A DNA stretch of 55,221 bases from Hydrococcus rivularis NIES-593 (GTDB taxonomy: Bacteria > Cyanobacteriota > Cyanobacteriia > Cyanobacteriales > Microcystaceae): contig NZ_MRCB01000013.1 in the NCBI RefSeq assembly GCF_001904635.1, positions 76,305 to 131,525 of the forward strand. Direction: 5' to 3'. The notes under the pieces are model-generated. The model was not told the origin of the DNA, searched no databases, and saw nothing but the letters and a program-made list of their open reading frames with translations. Of the stretch, positions 25,677-34,693 are shown piece after piece; position 1 is the first letter of the stretch; every line of letters starts with the position of its first letter. Position numbers and translations under genes: made by a program.

Positions 25677-26234
25677 TCACTCTCTACCCAGATAGGAACC
25701 ATCGCGGGTATCTACCTTAATCCGTTCGCCGACAGAAATAAACAAGGGAACCATTACCTGAGCGCCCGTCTCGACGATCGCGGGTTTTGATCCGCCTGTA
25801 GCCGTATCCCCTTTCACGCCCGGATCGGTTTCGATTACTTCGAGGATGACTGAAGTAGGAAGTTCGACTTCCAATACTTGCCCGTTCCAGAGTAAGATAT
25901 TGACTTCCATCCCTTCTTTGAGGAACTTAGTGCGATCGCCAAGTTGCTCTGGTCTCAGATGAGCCTCTTCAAACGTTTCCATATCCATAAAGACGTATTG
26001 ATCGGCTTCTTTATAGGTATGCTGCATTGTTCGCTTTTCTATCGTTGCTTGTGGAACGGTCTCGCCTGCTCGGAAAGTCCGCTCGACCACGTTCCCAGTC
26101 TGTACGTTTTTGAGTTTGGTACGCACGAAGGCAGAGCCTTTACCCGGTTTGACGTGAAGAAATTCTACAACTCGCCAGACAGATCCGTCTAATTCGATAG
26201 TTACACCACTGCGAAAATCGTTGCTCGAAATCAT
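25677..26234 (-). CDS. efp: Translation elongation factor P
   Basis: A 185-residue factor that relieves ribosome stalling at polyproline. The N-terminal KOW-like domain ([41 protein letters not shown]) has the loop PGKGSAF with its tip Lys, then two OB domains with [11 protein letters not shown] and the C-terminal [14 protein letters not shown] signature. Length is normal. It precedes accB in a likely operon. No EpmA or other modification gene is visible nearby. Confidence 0.97.
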   Translation of the reverse strand: MISSNDFRSGVTIELDGSVWRVVEFLHVKPGKGSAFVRTKLKNVQTGNVVERTFRAGETVPQATIEKRTMQHTYKEADQYVFMDMETFEEAHLRPEQLGDRTKFLKEGMEVNILLWNGQVLEVELPTSVILEVIETDPGVKGDTATGGSKPAIVETGAQVMVPLFISVGERIKVDTRDGSYLGRE

Positions 26235-26315
26235 GAAGTGCTTTTAAAGCCTAAAAATATCGACATTTTATTTTACTAGAGAATGGGAGATGGTTAGGCT
26301 AGAAAATTTGCACTC

Positions 26316-27308
26316 TCAACTGCGCCAGCGCAGTACCCGTTCTTTAACTGGGTTGCTAAAGGGACGACCTTCAGAGATAGCTATTAACATCAAGGGTGGA
26401 TCGTACTGCAAGCCAATCTGCTGCTTGATAACTATCTGTCGATCCTGATTTAAAAACGCTTGAATAAATGGCAGCAGGAGGGGTTTTAGTAGGGCAAACC
26501 AAGGTAGAGTTGTATAAAACAGCGTTGTCACTTCCGTCTCTATTTCAGTAATCGGAGTAATGGCGGTTAAATTGCAAACCGTATTATTGTCAGTAATGAC
26601 TTGTTCGATGCGAATGCCAGGTAGCTGAAAGGAAATCGCTACTTCTGGATTTTTGCCGATGAGATTATAGAAAAAGGTCGAGCGTTCCAGTCGATGTCGC
26701 TTCATGGTGAAACCGTAGGGAGAAGGAGAGAAGGCTTTTACTTCCTCGGACAGAACTGCATCGCTACGCCACCACCAAGCGCGATGGACAAACGGTACGT
26801 GGGCTGGATCCATTAAGCCGACAACGGCTCGATCGACAAAGCAGGGGAAACGCTGTACTTCCATTGCCTGGTAGGAGCGATCGCCAAATTCGGGAACCTG
26901 CGGAATCTCGATTTCTGGCTCGCTTACAGCGGCGCGATCGCCGCGTGACATATAAATCCAGATGTTGCCCTGAATTTCGCGCACTGGATATTGTTTGACC
27001 CGAAAGCGACTCAAATCAAGCTTTTGGTCGTCAGTTAGAGAGGGAATGGCACTACATTGTCCGCCAGCGTCAAAACGCCAACCGTGATAGGCGCACTCCA
27101 CCTCTTTTCCGTCGAACCGTCCGCAACTGAGGGGAACGGCTCGGTGAGGGCAGATATCGCGCAGGGCAAAAACCCGACCCGTATTAGTACGTCCAAACAG
27201 AATAGGTTCGTTTAGTAACGTCTTAGCAACTATCCGACCGGGTTTGAGCCGATCGCTGGGAAGGGCATAATACCAAATGTTACGTAAGAAAAAATTTGAC
27301 TTATCCAT
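26316..27308 (-). CDS. Rieske [2Fe-2S] oxygenase, alpha subunit type (PAO/CAO-like)
   Basis: 330 residues from the Met chosen at 27308 (MDKSNFFLRNIWYYAL), which has a GGTGAG site; the frame continues upstream to 27377. The Rieske cluster motif CPHRAVPLSCGRF...CAYHGW is near residues 50-72. The non-heme iron region is recognisable as VVGLMDPAHVPFVH near 165-180. The C-terminus is hydrophobic (LLKPLLLPFIQAF), compatible with membrane contact. It resembles the pheophorbide a oxygenase/Tic55 group of cyanobacterial and plant oxygenases, whose substrates vary; none can be assigned here. Confidence 0.88.
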   Translation of the reverse strand: MDKSNFFLRNIWYYALPSDRLKPGRIVAKTLLNEPILFGRTNTGRVFALRDICPHRAVPLSCGRFDGKEVECAYHGWRFDAGGQCSAIPSLTDDQKLDLSRFRVKQYPVREIQGNIWIYMSRGDRAAVSEPEIEIPQVPEFGDRSYQAMEVQRFPCFVDRAVVGLMDPAHVPFVHRAWWWRSDAVLSEEVKAFSPSPYGFTMKRHRLERSTFFYNLIGKNPEVAISFQLPGIRIEQVITDNNTVCNLTAITPITEIETEVTTLFYTTLPWFALLKPLLLPFIQAFLNQDRQIVIKQQIGLQYDPPLMLIAISEGRPFSNPVKERVLRWRS

Positions 27309-27443
27309 TCTCACCAGAATTAAAGAGCGCGATCGAGCAGATCGCGCGAAGTTAGAGGTTGGATTGGGTATTGACAAGAGAGAGCTAAAACCCTACAAAG
27401 TATCTTTGGAGCGGTGTGGTAGTTTATGTAACTATTAAGATAA

Positions 27444-28586
27444 ATGAAACCAATAAAAATTCTCTGGTTGCGTTGGTGCCGACATTTGTTGAAGACCAGT
27501 CTAGTTGCTCTACTTTTGGTTAGCCTGTCAGTTAGTTTAAGCGGAGCCGGATGGAATTGGGAACCTGCTAACTCGGTACTAATTGCTGCTTTAGCGCAAG
27601 GAAATGCAATTACCGACCCTTACGCAATTTTGCGATATTCTTTGCCGATCGACAACCAAGCAGTTCGGCAACTCCAAGACGCGATCGAAGATATTTCCAA
27701 TCATTTGCGAGGAAAACGTTGGGGACCGATTGAGAAAGATGTAAAAGTTGCTACCAAAATCTTATCTTCTAAAGAAAGCGATTTATTAGCTAGCGTTCCC
27801 GACGATCGCAAACCTAGAGCCGAAGCTGCGATCGCACAGATAAAAGAGGAGATCGCTCAACTGCAAGATGCGGTCAAAGCCCAAGATAAAAACCAAGTTT
27901 GGAGCAAGCGACGAGAATTGCTCGCCCGGATTGGACAATTAGAAGAGTTGATGGTACAAGGGTTTCCCTTTGAGGTGCCTGCCAAATACGCTAACTTGCC
28001 TCAGCTTAAGGGTCGTGCCACAGTAGAAATGGAAACGACTAAAGGACTCTTGACGATCGTCGTTGACGGTTATAGCGCTCCTGTCAACGGTGGAAACTTC
28101 GTCGATTTAGTGAATCGGGGATTCTATGATGGCTTGCCTTTCATATCCTTGGAAGATGACTTTGTCGTGCAAACGGGCGATCCCCCTGGTCCTGAAGCCG
28201 GTTTTATCGATCCAAAAACGAAGCAATATCGAGCCATTCCGCTAGAAGTTTTAGTTAAAGGAGAAAAAGAGCCAATTTATGGCATTACTTTAGAAGATGC
28301 GGGAATTTATCTTCCCGATCTAGCGCTTCCTTTTAATGCCTATGGAGCAGTTGCTCTGGCTCGTCCGAGTGACGATCCCAATGGCGGTTCTTCTCAGTTC
28401 TTTTTCTTTAAATTTGACAATGAATTAACGCCTCCCGGCTTTAACCTGATGGATGGACGCTATTCAGTATTTGGTTATGTAGTCGAAGGCAAAGAAGTTC
28501 TCGAACAACTAACCGACAAAGACAAGATTATTGCCGCTAAAGTGGTAGATGGACTAGACAATTTGGTACAACCACAAGCGAGTTAA
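27444..28586 (+). CDS. Lumenal peptidylprolyl isomerase, CYP38/TLP40-like
   Basis: A 380-residue protein. It has a signal or Tat-less export sequence (LVALLLVSLSVSLSGA, about 19-36), then a long helical N-terminal domain (AILRYSLPIDNQAVRQLQDAIEDISNHLRGKRWG to about 180), then a cyclophilin-type domain (VEMETTKGLLTIVVDGYSAPVNGGNFVDLVNRGFYDGLPF). The active-site Arg/Phe pattern is altered from canonical cyclophilins, as in plant CYP38, which has little isomerase activity and helps photosystem II assembly. Architecture and length fit that group well. It stands alone between the divergent oxygenase and the DUF6888 pair. Confidence 0.9.
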   Translation: MKPIKILWLRWCRHLLKTSLVALLLVSLSVSLSGAGWNWEPANSVLIAALAQGNAITDPYAILRYSLPIDNQAVRQLQDAIEDISNHLRGKRWGPIEKDVKVATKILSSKESDLLASVPDDRKPRAEAAIAQIKEEIAQLQDAVKAQDKNQVWSKRRELLARIGQLEELMVQGFPFEVPAKYANLPQLKGRATVEMETTKGLLTIVVDGYSAPVNGGNFVDLVNRGFYDGLPFISLEDDFVVQTGDPPGPEAGFIDPKTKQYRAIPLEVLVKGEKEPIYGITLEDAGIYLPDLALPFNAYGAVALARPSDDPNGGSSQFFFFKFDNELTPPGFNLMDGRYSVFGYVVEGKEVLEQLTDKDKIIAAKVVDGLDNLVQPQAS

Positions 28587-28591
28587 AGGTT

Positions 28592-28637
28592 GGGGAGGGG
28601 AAATTAGGAACAATAGACAACTCCTATTTCCCCCCCA
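28592..28637 (+). terminator. Imperfect G/C-rich hairpin after the cyclophilin gene
   Basis: GGGGAGGGGAAATTAGGA can pair, with two small bulges, with TCCTATTTCCCCCCC. It lies just after the stop codon but lacks a T-run, so transcription termination is only a guess. Confidence 0.4.
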
Positions 28638-28829
28638 TTCACTCGCTCGATCGCAACTTAAAAAGTTAATGAAGCAACCCAGACAACAAGAGGAGAGAAA
28701 TCAGGTATAGAATAGTGCTACAGCACCCAAGAAAACGCTTAATGCTAGATTTAATTGGAAAATTTATTGCTTTGAGCTTGCTCAAACTACAATTGTTGGG
28801 CAAGCTTTGCTGTTGCTGGTTGGAGAGTA

Positions 28830-29018
28830 ATGCCAACTTTAGAACAAATGAGTGCTTGCATGCGAGTTTGCCAAACGCTGTCCAATTTCTATGTAGACAT
28901 CCACTTATTTCGCTACGACGCAAAGCGAGAGGAAATCTACATTCTGGCTGGCGACACCTTGGGTATCACCATTTTTCCGAGTGGAGATTGGGAGTTTGAC
29001 GAAGATGAGCAAACCTGA
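28830..29018 (+). CDS. DUF6888 family small protein
   Basis: A 62-residue cytoplasmic protein (MPTLEQMSACMRVCQTLSNFYVDIHLFRY, then IYILAGDTLGITIFPSGDWEF). A GGAGAG site lies 4 bases before the ATG. The pattern of a Cys-bearing N-terminal helix followed by strands and an acidic end matches a small cyanobacterial family I know as DUF6888. It overlaps the next gene by 14 bases, so the two form a tight pair. Two-gene overlapping pairs of this size are often toxin-antitoxin or regulatory modules, but no toxin fold is recognised. Confidence 0.75.
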   Translation: MPTLEQMSACMRVCQTLSNFYVDIHLFRYDAKREEIYILAGDTLGITIFPSGDWEFDEDEQT

Positions 29019-29223
29019 CTACCAACAAATGAACCGAAAAGCACTTAGAGATTATGTACTCACACACCGTGAGGATGATGAAGCTTTACGTGTATATATG
29101 GACAGGCTGCGAACCGAACCAGACGTTAAGCGATCTAAGGGTGGGTTGAATGAAGAAGACCTTGCTCGGCTCGAACAGGTTATTAAGGCAGCTAACGATC
29201 GCACATCGGGAAAGCATTCATAA
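29005..29223 (+). CDS. DUF6887 family small protein
   Basis: 72 residues from the ATG at 29005 (MSKPDYQQMNRKALRDYVLTHREDDEALRVYMDRL). An upstream in-frame start at 28981 exists, but the internal one begins at the conserved family sequence. The N-terminal half is a charged amphipathic helix region typical of the DUF6887 family; the C-terminus is Lys/Glu-rich. It overlaps the end of DUF6888 by 14 bases and is very likely translated by coupling. The function is unknown; an antitoxin-like or adaptor role is speculation based on size and pairing. Confidence 0.72.
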   Translation: MSKPDYQQMNRKALRDYVLTHREDDEALRVYMDRLRTEPDVKRSKGGLNEEDLARLEQVIKAANDRTSGKHS

Positions 29224-29292
29224 TCTCAGCAAACGACAGTGACAAGCTCGATATGCAGCAGTCAGTCAAGCGATCGCTTTCCATCACTAACT

Positions 29293-29325
29293 AAAAAAAT
29301 CCCCCAGCTAAGCTAGGGGAGTGAG
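29293..29325 (-). terminator. Terminator read on the minus strand
   Basis: On the minus strand, CTCCCCTAGC, a TTA loop and GCTGGGGG form a hairpin with one mismatch, followed directly by seven T residues. It is placed to terminate the small membrane protein gene about 130 bases upstream on that strand. Confidence 0.65.
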
Positions 29326-29457
29326 GTTAAGTAGAAGTGGATAAGCGAAGTAAGGATCTGACTTTAAATTGCTCCAGTTACGAAGTCGCTCTGCTAGTGG
29401 CGAGAACATGGACTTTTCTTATCGAGAATCATTGACAAAACCCCCTATTTTTCCTAC

Positions 29458-29661
29458 TCACTCGCTCGATCGCGCGGTCTTCTTGTGAATGAAAGGGTTG
29501 GCAATCGCTGCCATCACGCATAGCCATGCAAACGGAACCAGAAATGCGATCGCGCTCGCGAACACAGATGGAAATAAGCTGTCACTGTAGATGAGTGCAA
29601 ACCGATCCGGTTGGCTCATCTTGTCAAGTAAGGCTGCTATAGTCAATACTGGTATAGACAT
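29458..29661 (-). CDS. Small membrane protein of unknown function
   Basis: A 67-residue product. Support for translation comes from a strong ribosome site (AAGGAGAAATGAA before the ATG) and a terminator downstream. The N-terminal third is weakly hydrophobic (VLTIAALLDKM), then a polar stretch. One clear membrane segment lies about residues 32-55 (FASAIAFLVPFAWLCVMAAIA), and the end is basic (HKKTARSSE). I do not recognise a family. Topology with the basic tail in the cytoplasm is inferred. Confidence 0.55.
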   Translation of the reverse strand: MSIPVLTIAALLDKMSQPDRFALIYSDSLFPSVFASAIAFLVPFAWLCVMAAIANPFIHKKTARSSE

Positions 29662-29930
29662 TTCATTTCTCCTTTTTTCATGGTTAAAATTTCTAATCGT
29701 ACTAGCTACGGAGAACGCTAATTATTTAGGCGTACTATACCCGTAGGTTATCCAATAAAAACACTTGCCCGCATCAGCTAAATGTCATATCCCAACTATT
29801 ACCTTTGTCACTATCGCTAAGGCATCAAGATTTAAGGTAAATAAATCAATTTCACCACTAACCTAGAACTCGCATAAAAACCTCTAAGTTCAGGTATAGG
29901 TTAATCCAAAATCGTCAATCCTTTCATCGA

Positions 29931-30932
29931 GTGTCTCATCCCACAAAAACCGTTAAAGATATTGGCGAACAAGGGCTTTTGCAAAGGCTACAAAACTTTT
30001 GCCCGCCCGGTATGGTGGGAGACGATGCAGCGGTACTGGAGATAGAATCCGGCTACTCTATGGTAGTCACGACCGATATGCTGGTGGATGGAGTACATTT
30101 TAGCGATCGCACGACTTCTCCAGAAGATGTGGGTTGGCGTGCGGCAGCGGCTAATTTATCCGACTTAGCGGCGATGGGGGCTTCTCCCATCGGAATTACG
30201 CTGGCTTTGGGTCTGCCAGGAGAGGTTGCGATAAGCTGGGTAGAAGCTCTCTATCACGGACTCTACGATTGCCTGCAACGATATCAAACCCCAATTGTAG
30301 GAGGAGATATCTGCTGCTCTTCAGTCATTACCGTCTCGATTACCGCCTTTGGTCGGGTTTTACCCCAGCGAGTCATCCGTCGTTTTAATGCTAAAGCAGG
30401 CGACGCGATCGTGGCGACAGGATTTCACGGTTGCTCGCGAGCAGGATTAGAATTACTCCTACATCCAGAAAGCGGCCAAAATTTGGCAGAAACTGCCAAA
30501 AATACCTTAATTCAGGCACACCAAAGGCCACAACCGAGACTTGACATTTTAGACCATCTGTGGGCGATAGTAGGAGATCGGTCCGTCGCCGGGATGGACA
30601 GTAGCGATGGGTTAGCCGATGCAGTCGTGCAGATTTGCCGTTGCAGTGGCGTTGGCGCTCGTATCGAGCGGCAGGCAATTCCTATCTCGCCTGCTTTGCA
30701 GCAGTTTGTTTCGCCAGAGCAAGCTTTAGAATGGATCTTGTATGGCGGAGAAGATTTTGAGTTGGTTTTGTGTCTTTCGCCCCAGTCAGCCCAAGACTTA
30801 GTAAACCACTTGGGATCGGCAGCAGCTATTATTGGCATGATTACTAGCGAACCAACTGTCGAGCTAATCGATCGCAGTGGCAATTATGCCCCGCGACAGC
30901 TAACCTTATCAGAAGGCTTTCAGCATTTCTAA
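29931..30932 (+). CDS. thiL: Thiamine-monophosphate kinase
   Basis: A 333-residue PurM/SelD-fold kinase making thiamine diphosphate from thiamine monophosphate. Start GTG at 29931. Motifs in order: GEQGLLQRL, GDDAAVLE with the metal-binding aspartates, TTDMLVDGVHF near residue 50, AAANLSDLAAMGASP, and the C-terminal MDSSDGLADAVVQIC and YGGEDFELVL. All metal- and ATP-binding motifs appear intact. No other thiamine gene is adjacent and no TPP riboswitch was seen upstream. Confidence 0.95.
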   Translation: MSHPTKTVKDIGEQGLLQRLQNFCPPGMVGDDAAVLEIESGYSMVVTTDMLVDGVHFSDRTTSPEDVGWRAAAANLSDLAAMGASPIGITLALGLPGEVAISWVEALYHGLYDCLQRYQTPIVGGDICCSSVITVSITAFGRVLPQRVIRRFNAKAGDAIVATGFHGCSRAGLELLLHPESGQNLAETAKNTLIQAHQRPQPRLDILDHLWAIVGDRSVAGMDSSDGLADAVVQICRCSGVGARIERQAIPISPALQQFVSPEQALEWILYGGEDFELVLCLSPQSAQDLVNHLGSAAAIIGMITSEPTVELIDRSGNYAPRQLTLSEGFQHF

Positions 30933-31155
30933 GACAATTCGGCGTTCGCAATAGCAATCGAAATTATCAATTGTTGAAATAGTAATTTTTAATGAGTCGA
31001 TCGGGTCATTGCGATCGAGGAAAATTTAACGATACTTTTATAATGATTAAAAGAGAGGTGCTGCCGTTCTGGTATCTTAAAAGCTTTTTCAAGCTGCCAG
31101 TTTTAGCAACCAAAGCACCTTACCAATTTTTTGATGAGGGGACATTTGCTGTAGT

Positions 31156-32340
31156 ATGGCAAGAATTGAAACCAGAACCGAACCCATGGTACTTAACATG
31201 GGTCCCCACCATCCCTCAATGCACGGCGTACTTCGCTTGATCGTCACCCTCGATGGGGAAGACGTAATCGACTGCGAACCCGTCATCGGTTATCTCCATC
31301 GAGGGATGGAAAAAATTGCCGAAAATCGCACAAACGTCATGTACGTCCCTTACGTAAGCCGATGGGACTACGCGGCGGGGATGTTTAACGAGGCAATTAC
31401 CGTTAATGCGCCAGAAAAATTAGCTGACATTCAAGTTCCCAAACGCGCCCAGTATATCCGCGTCATCATGTTGGAACTCAACCGCATTGCCAATCATCTG
31501 CTGTGGTTGGGACCATTCTTGGCTGACGTAGGCGCTCAAACTCCTTTTTTCTACATCTTCCGCGAACGGGAGATGATTTACGACCTCTGGGAAGCGGCAA
31601 GCGGTTATCGGATGGTCAATAACAACTACTTCCGCATCGGTGGCGTGGCAGTAGATTTACCCTACGGTTGGGTTGATAAGTGCGAAGATTTCTGCAACTA
31701 CTTCGAACCGAAAGTCGATGAGTACGAGAAGCTAATCACCAATAACCCGATTTTCCGTCGCCGCGTCGAAGGCGTAGGAACGATTAGCCGCGAAGAGGCA
31801 ATTAACTGGGGACTTTCCGGTCCCATGTTACGGGCTTCCGGGGTGAAGTGGGATTTACGTAAGGTTGACCACTACGAGTGCTACGACGACTTTGACTGGG
31901 AAGTTCAGTGGGAAACGGCTGGCGATTGTTACGCCCGCTATCTGGTACGGATTCGGGAAATGCGGGAGTCGGTTAAAATTCTCCGTCAGGCGCTTAAAGG
32001 ACTTCCCGGCGGTCCTTACGAAAATCTGGAAGCGAAGCGGATGATGGAAGGGAAAAAGTCCCAGTGGAATGATTTCGATTACCAGTACATCGCCAAAAAA
32101 GTCGCACCGACTTTTAAAATTCCCAAGGGCGAACATTACGTCCGCCTCGAAAGCGGTAAAGGGGAATTAGGGATCTTTATTATTGGCAACGATGATGTTT
32201 TCCCCTGGCGTTGGAAAATTCGCGCCGCCGATTTTAATAACCTGCAAATCTTGCCTCACATTCTTAAAGGAGTCAAGGTTGCCGATATCGTTGCCATTCT
32301 TGGCAGTATCGATATTATTATGGGTTCGGTGGATAGATAA
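31156..32340 (+). CDS. ndhH: NAD(P)H-quinone oxidoreductase subunit H
   Basis: A 394-residue, 49-kDa-type subunit of the photosynthetic NDH-1 complex, in the stromal/cytoplasmic arm at the quinone site. The N-terminal [18 protein letters not shown] and [16 protein letters not shown] are near-invariant. The NiFe-hydrogenase-like fold continues through [16 protein letters not shown] and ends [15 protein letters not shown]-1 oxidises ferredoxin and supports cyclic electron flow, respiration and CO2 uptake. A hairpin follows the stop. As usual in cyanobacteria, ndhH is apart from the other ndh clusters. Confidence 0.98.
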   Translation: MARIETRTEPMVLNMGPHHPSMHGVLRLIVTLDGEDVIDCEPVIGYLHRGMEKIAENRTNVMYVPYVSRWDYAAGMFNEAITVNAPEKLADIQVPKRAQYIRVIMLELNRIANHLLWLGPFLADVGAQTPFFYIFREREMIYDLWEAASGYRMVNNNYFRIGGVAVDLPYGWVDKCEDFCNYFEPKVDEYEKLITNNPIFRRRVEGVGTISREEAINWGLSGPMLRASGVKWDLRKVDHYECYDDFDWEVQWETAGDCYARYLVRIREMRESVKILRQALKGLPGGPYENLEAKRMMEGKKSQWNDFDYQYIAKKVAPTFKIPKGEHYVRLESGKGELGIFIIGNDDVFPWRWKIRAADFNNLQILPHILKGVKVADIVAILGSIDIIMGSVDR

Positions 32341-32391
32341 TCGGTGATTGGTGAGTGGGTAGAATTTATCCTATTTTTTAGTAAATGACTT

Positions 32392-32424
32392 GTAAGGGCG
32401 AACGGTTGTTCGCCCTTACTTTTC
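32392..32424 (+). terminator. 12-bp perfect hairpin after ndhH
   Basis: GTAAGGGCGAAC, the loop GGTT and GTTCGCCCTTAC form a perfect stem, followed by TTTTC. It resembles a dispersed cyanobacterial palindrome that often sits after genes. A terminator role for ndhH is likely. Confidence 0.7.
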
Positions 32425-32542
32425 TTATCCCAAGCTCGCGTTAGAATAGCGTGAGGTTTAATGCTGTAACCAAGTCCAGTTAGCGATGCCAATAAAAAAT
32501 AGACAAACATCCTCAACCGAAAAGCCAGTAGGAGGCAGCAAT

Positions 32543-33205
32543 ATGAATACTTTTCTATCGAGCGTTGCAGTTCTAGTGTCTGTAATCGCGTTAGGAGGTA
32601 CGGGCTTTGCGCTTGTTCAAATGTTTCAATTACAGCAGAGCTTTCGTGAACTCAGCACCTCTGTGCAAAATTCACTTATTGCTTCTGAACCACCACAGTC
32701 TCCGCAAACAGCTAGCTCACCTACCGTTCCGATGACCGAATCTAGCCAGCAGGCGAACACTGAAATTCAGCCTGGTCAATTTGTGCAATACGCCTTTAAA
32801 AATAGGGCACAAGTTGAACTATTGTCGGTCAAGCGGATTCAAAATCCAGATAACGGGCAGCGAAATGTGGTGAATGTCCAAATGCGGGTTCGTAACCTTG
32901 GAGGTAGAAACGGTACAATTGTGCCGAAGCTGACAATCGCGCGAAATCCTGAAACCAGTGAACGTTACGAATCCTACGATAGAGTGGTTGACAAGGCGTC
33001 ATTCGAACAGGCTCTGAGGGACGGTACGGAGATAGACCGTTCAGGCAGAATCGATCGTGCGACCACATACATTTCTCTGGGTCTTGTGAAAAAAGGATCA
33101 TCTGCTGATGGTTATGTCTGGCTGCTCATCCCTGAAGAGGTTCAAACGATCGATCTGATAGTACCAGAGACGGCAATATTCGAGAAAGTACCTATTTCAG
33201 AATAA
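32543..33205 (+). CDS. Membrane-anchored extracytoplasmic protein, unknown function
   Basis: 220 residues from the ATG at 32543, preceded by GGAGG at the right distance; the frame is open further up to 32486. One N-terminal membrane segment (VAVLVSVIALGGTGFALVQMF, about residues 8-30), a Ser/Pro/Gln linker, then a beta-rich domain from about 85 (GQFVQYAFKNRAQVELLSVKRIQNP; VNVQMRVRNLGGRNGTIVPKLTIAR; GLVKKGSSADGYVWLLIPEE). This resembles the immunoglobulin-like DUF4352 type of exported domain, but the match is weak. No partner is evident in the context. Confidence 0.65.
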   Translation: MNTFLSSVAVLVSVIALGGTGFALVQMFQLQQSFRELSTSVQNSLIASEPPQSPQTASSPTVPMTESSQQANTEIQPGQFVQYAFKNRAQVELLSVKRIQNPDNGQRNVVNVQMRVRNLGGRNGTIVPKLTIARNPETSERYESYDRVVDKASFEQALRDGTEIDRSGRIDRATTYISLGLVKKGSSADGYVWLLIPEEVQTIDLIVPETAIFEKVPISE

Positions 33206-33247
33206 GGTCAAGCTTCGGTATTCGATCGATAGTTTAACTAAGGTGAT

Positions 33248-34231
33248 TTACTGCTCGCTTGCTTGAACGGCTTCAATGAGCGATCGCACCTCAAGCGTTC
33301 CTTCTGATGGTTCAAAAGTGGCTGGAAACTTGCCTTTCGCTAGCATCCGCAATCCCAAGGGCACAAGGCTCATTAGTCCCCGCAAATCGCGAAAATAATT
33401 TCCTACTACATATAAACCAAATTTGCGCTCGTCAATCCAACCACCTTGCTTGACTAAATCGATCAATACTTTGCGGTGGCGAATCGAACGGCTGGCTTGG
33501 GCATTTTTACGCTCTAAGATTTCCTGCTTGATTTCGCCAATTCTATCCATCGGGGCAACATCCATCGGACAGACGGCATTGCACATATAGCAGCGCGTGC
33601 AGCCCCAAACTCCTTGGGTGCCCTGGTTGTATTTCTCCAAGCGAGCTTCCGTGGTATCGTCGCGGGAGTCATCCACCAGGCGCTGGGCTTTGGCTAGGGC
33701 GTGGGGACCGACAAAAGAGGGATCGACCGTGCGGGCATTACACTCAGAATAGCAAGCGCCGCACAAGATACAATTGCCCGATGCATCGAGACGCGATCGC
33801 TCCTCTGGCGTTTGCAAGAATTCCCGTTCTGGAATTTGTCGGGCACTGGTGCTGACGTAGGGATCGACGGCTTCTAAATTATCCCAGAAGCTTGTCATAT
33901 CTACGACCAAATCTTTCATTACAGGCATGTTGCCCATTGGCGCTACGATAATTTCTGGGATCTGAGTATCCGCTCCGTGGGAAAAGCGAGCAAGTTCGCT
34001 GCCAACATTTTCTTTACACGCCAAGGCAGAGCGACCGTTAATTCTCATCGCACAGCTACCGCAAATGGTGTTGCGGCAATTTTTCCGAAAAGCGAGAGTT
34101 CCATCGAGTTCCCACTTAATGCGATTGAGACAGTCTAAAATTGTATTTCCTGGCTCTACTTCTAAGGTATAAGTCTGAAAACTTGGTGTGCTGTTGGGCT
34201 GCTGTCGAAAAATTTTAAAACTGACTTGCAT
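33248..34231 (-). CDS. sdhB: Succinate dehydrogenase/fumarate reductase iron-sulfur subunit
   Basis: A 327-residue subunit passing electrons from the flavoprotein to quinone. 2Fe-2S motif: CRNTICGSCAMRING with a later Cys (SALACK), about residues 52-72. 4Fe-4S motif: CILCGACYSEC near 153. 3Fe-4S region: CTRCYMCNAVCPMDVAPMDR near 210. The C-terminus extends about 70 residues beyond the clusters, as in cyanobacterial SdhB. No sdhA is adjacent; in cyanobacteria the subunits are usually scattered. In these organisms SDH is a main feeder of the thylakoid plastoquinone pool. Confidence 0.95.
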   Translation of the reverse strand: MQVSFKIFRQQPNSTPSFQTYTLEVEPGNTILDCLNRIKWELDGTLAFRKNCRNTICGSCAMRINGRSALACKENVGSELARFSHGADTQIPEIIVAPMGNMPVMKDLVVDMTSFWDNLEAVDPYVSTSARQIPEREFLQTPEERSRLDASGNCILCGACYSECNARTVDPSFVGPHALAKAQRLVDDSRDDTTEARLEKYNQGTQGVWGCTRCYMCNAVCPMDVAPMDRIGEIKQEILERKNAQASRSIRHRKVLIDLVKQGGWIDERKFGLYVVGNYFRDLRGLMSLVPLGLRMLAKGKFPATFEPSEGTLEVRSLIEAVQASEQ

Positions 34232-34693
34232 GGTTTCAATCGTTCGAGCGTTTGTTATTTAAAAAAATCTTTAGATCTTGGGAAAAATAACTCCTTATGT
34301 CGATCTCGCTGCTTCAAGCTTACCAAAACTTTAAGCTGCTTCCAGGAATCATCTAAGTAGTCTTTAGCGGATGGTATATTGGCTCAACTCGTTTTTCGAG
34401 CCAACCTCCGAGACTACCTCAATTCTACTTTATTCTTTTATTCTTTTTGTTTTGTTAGCAGATTGACTGAATTTCTCAATCGTTTTGCACTTAAATCCCT
34501 ATTAAGGGGTTTTCAGACTATAGACATATCCTGTATTCAGTCTTCCTCTAACCATTCTAGTCTTAAATTTATAATTCTTGAAAATTTTCTTGTCAAAGTT
34601 TAAGCAGATAACGTCATATTTTTGATAAGATGAATCTTAACAACAAAAACACAAAAGACAATTAGTAGAAAAAAAAGGAACATTGAGAGAATT
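34232..34693. promoter_or_regulatory. Long divergent leader between sdhB and cyAbrB
   Basis: A 462-base AT-rich spacer between divergent genes, with no believable coding. A 7-bp inverted repeat, TTGGCTC / GAGCCAA, spans about 34379-34404. Near 34622-34629 GATAAGAT could serve as a -10 element for the regulator gene, but no clear -35 is paired with it. cyAbrB proteins are often autoregulated, so binding sites here are plausible but unseen. Confidence 0.4.

Noticed and set aside
29711-29930. TPP riboswitch upstream of thiL
   Set aside because: I looked for the CTGAGA and ACCTGA-type core and did not find a convincing pair in order.
34379-34603. A 74-codon open frame upstream of cyAbrB
   Set aside because: Phe/Ser-rich low-complexity translation, no ribosome site and no recognisable domain; more likely leader DNA.
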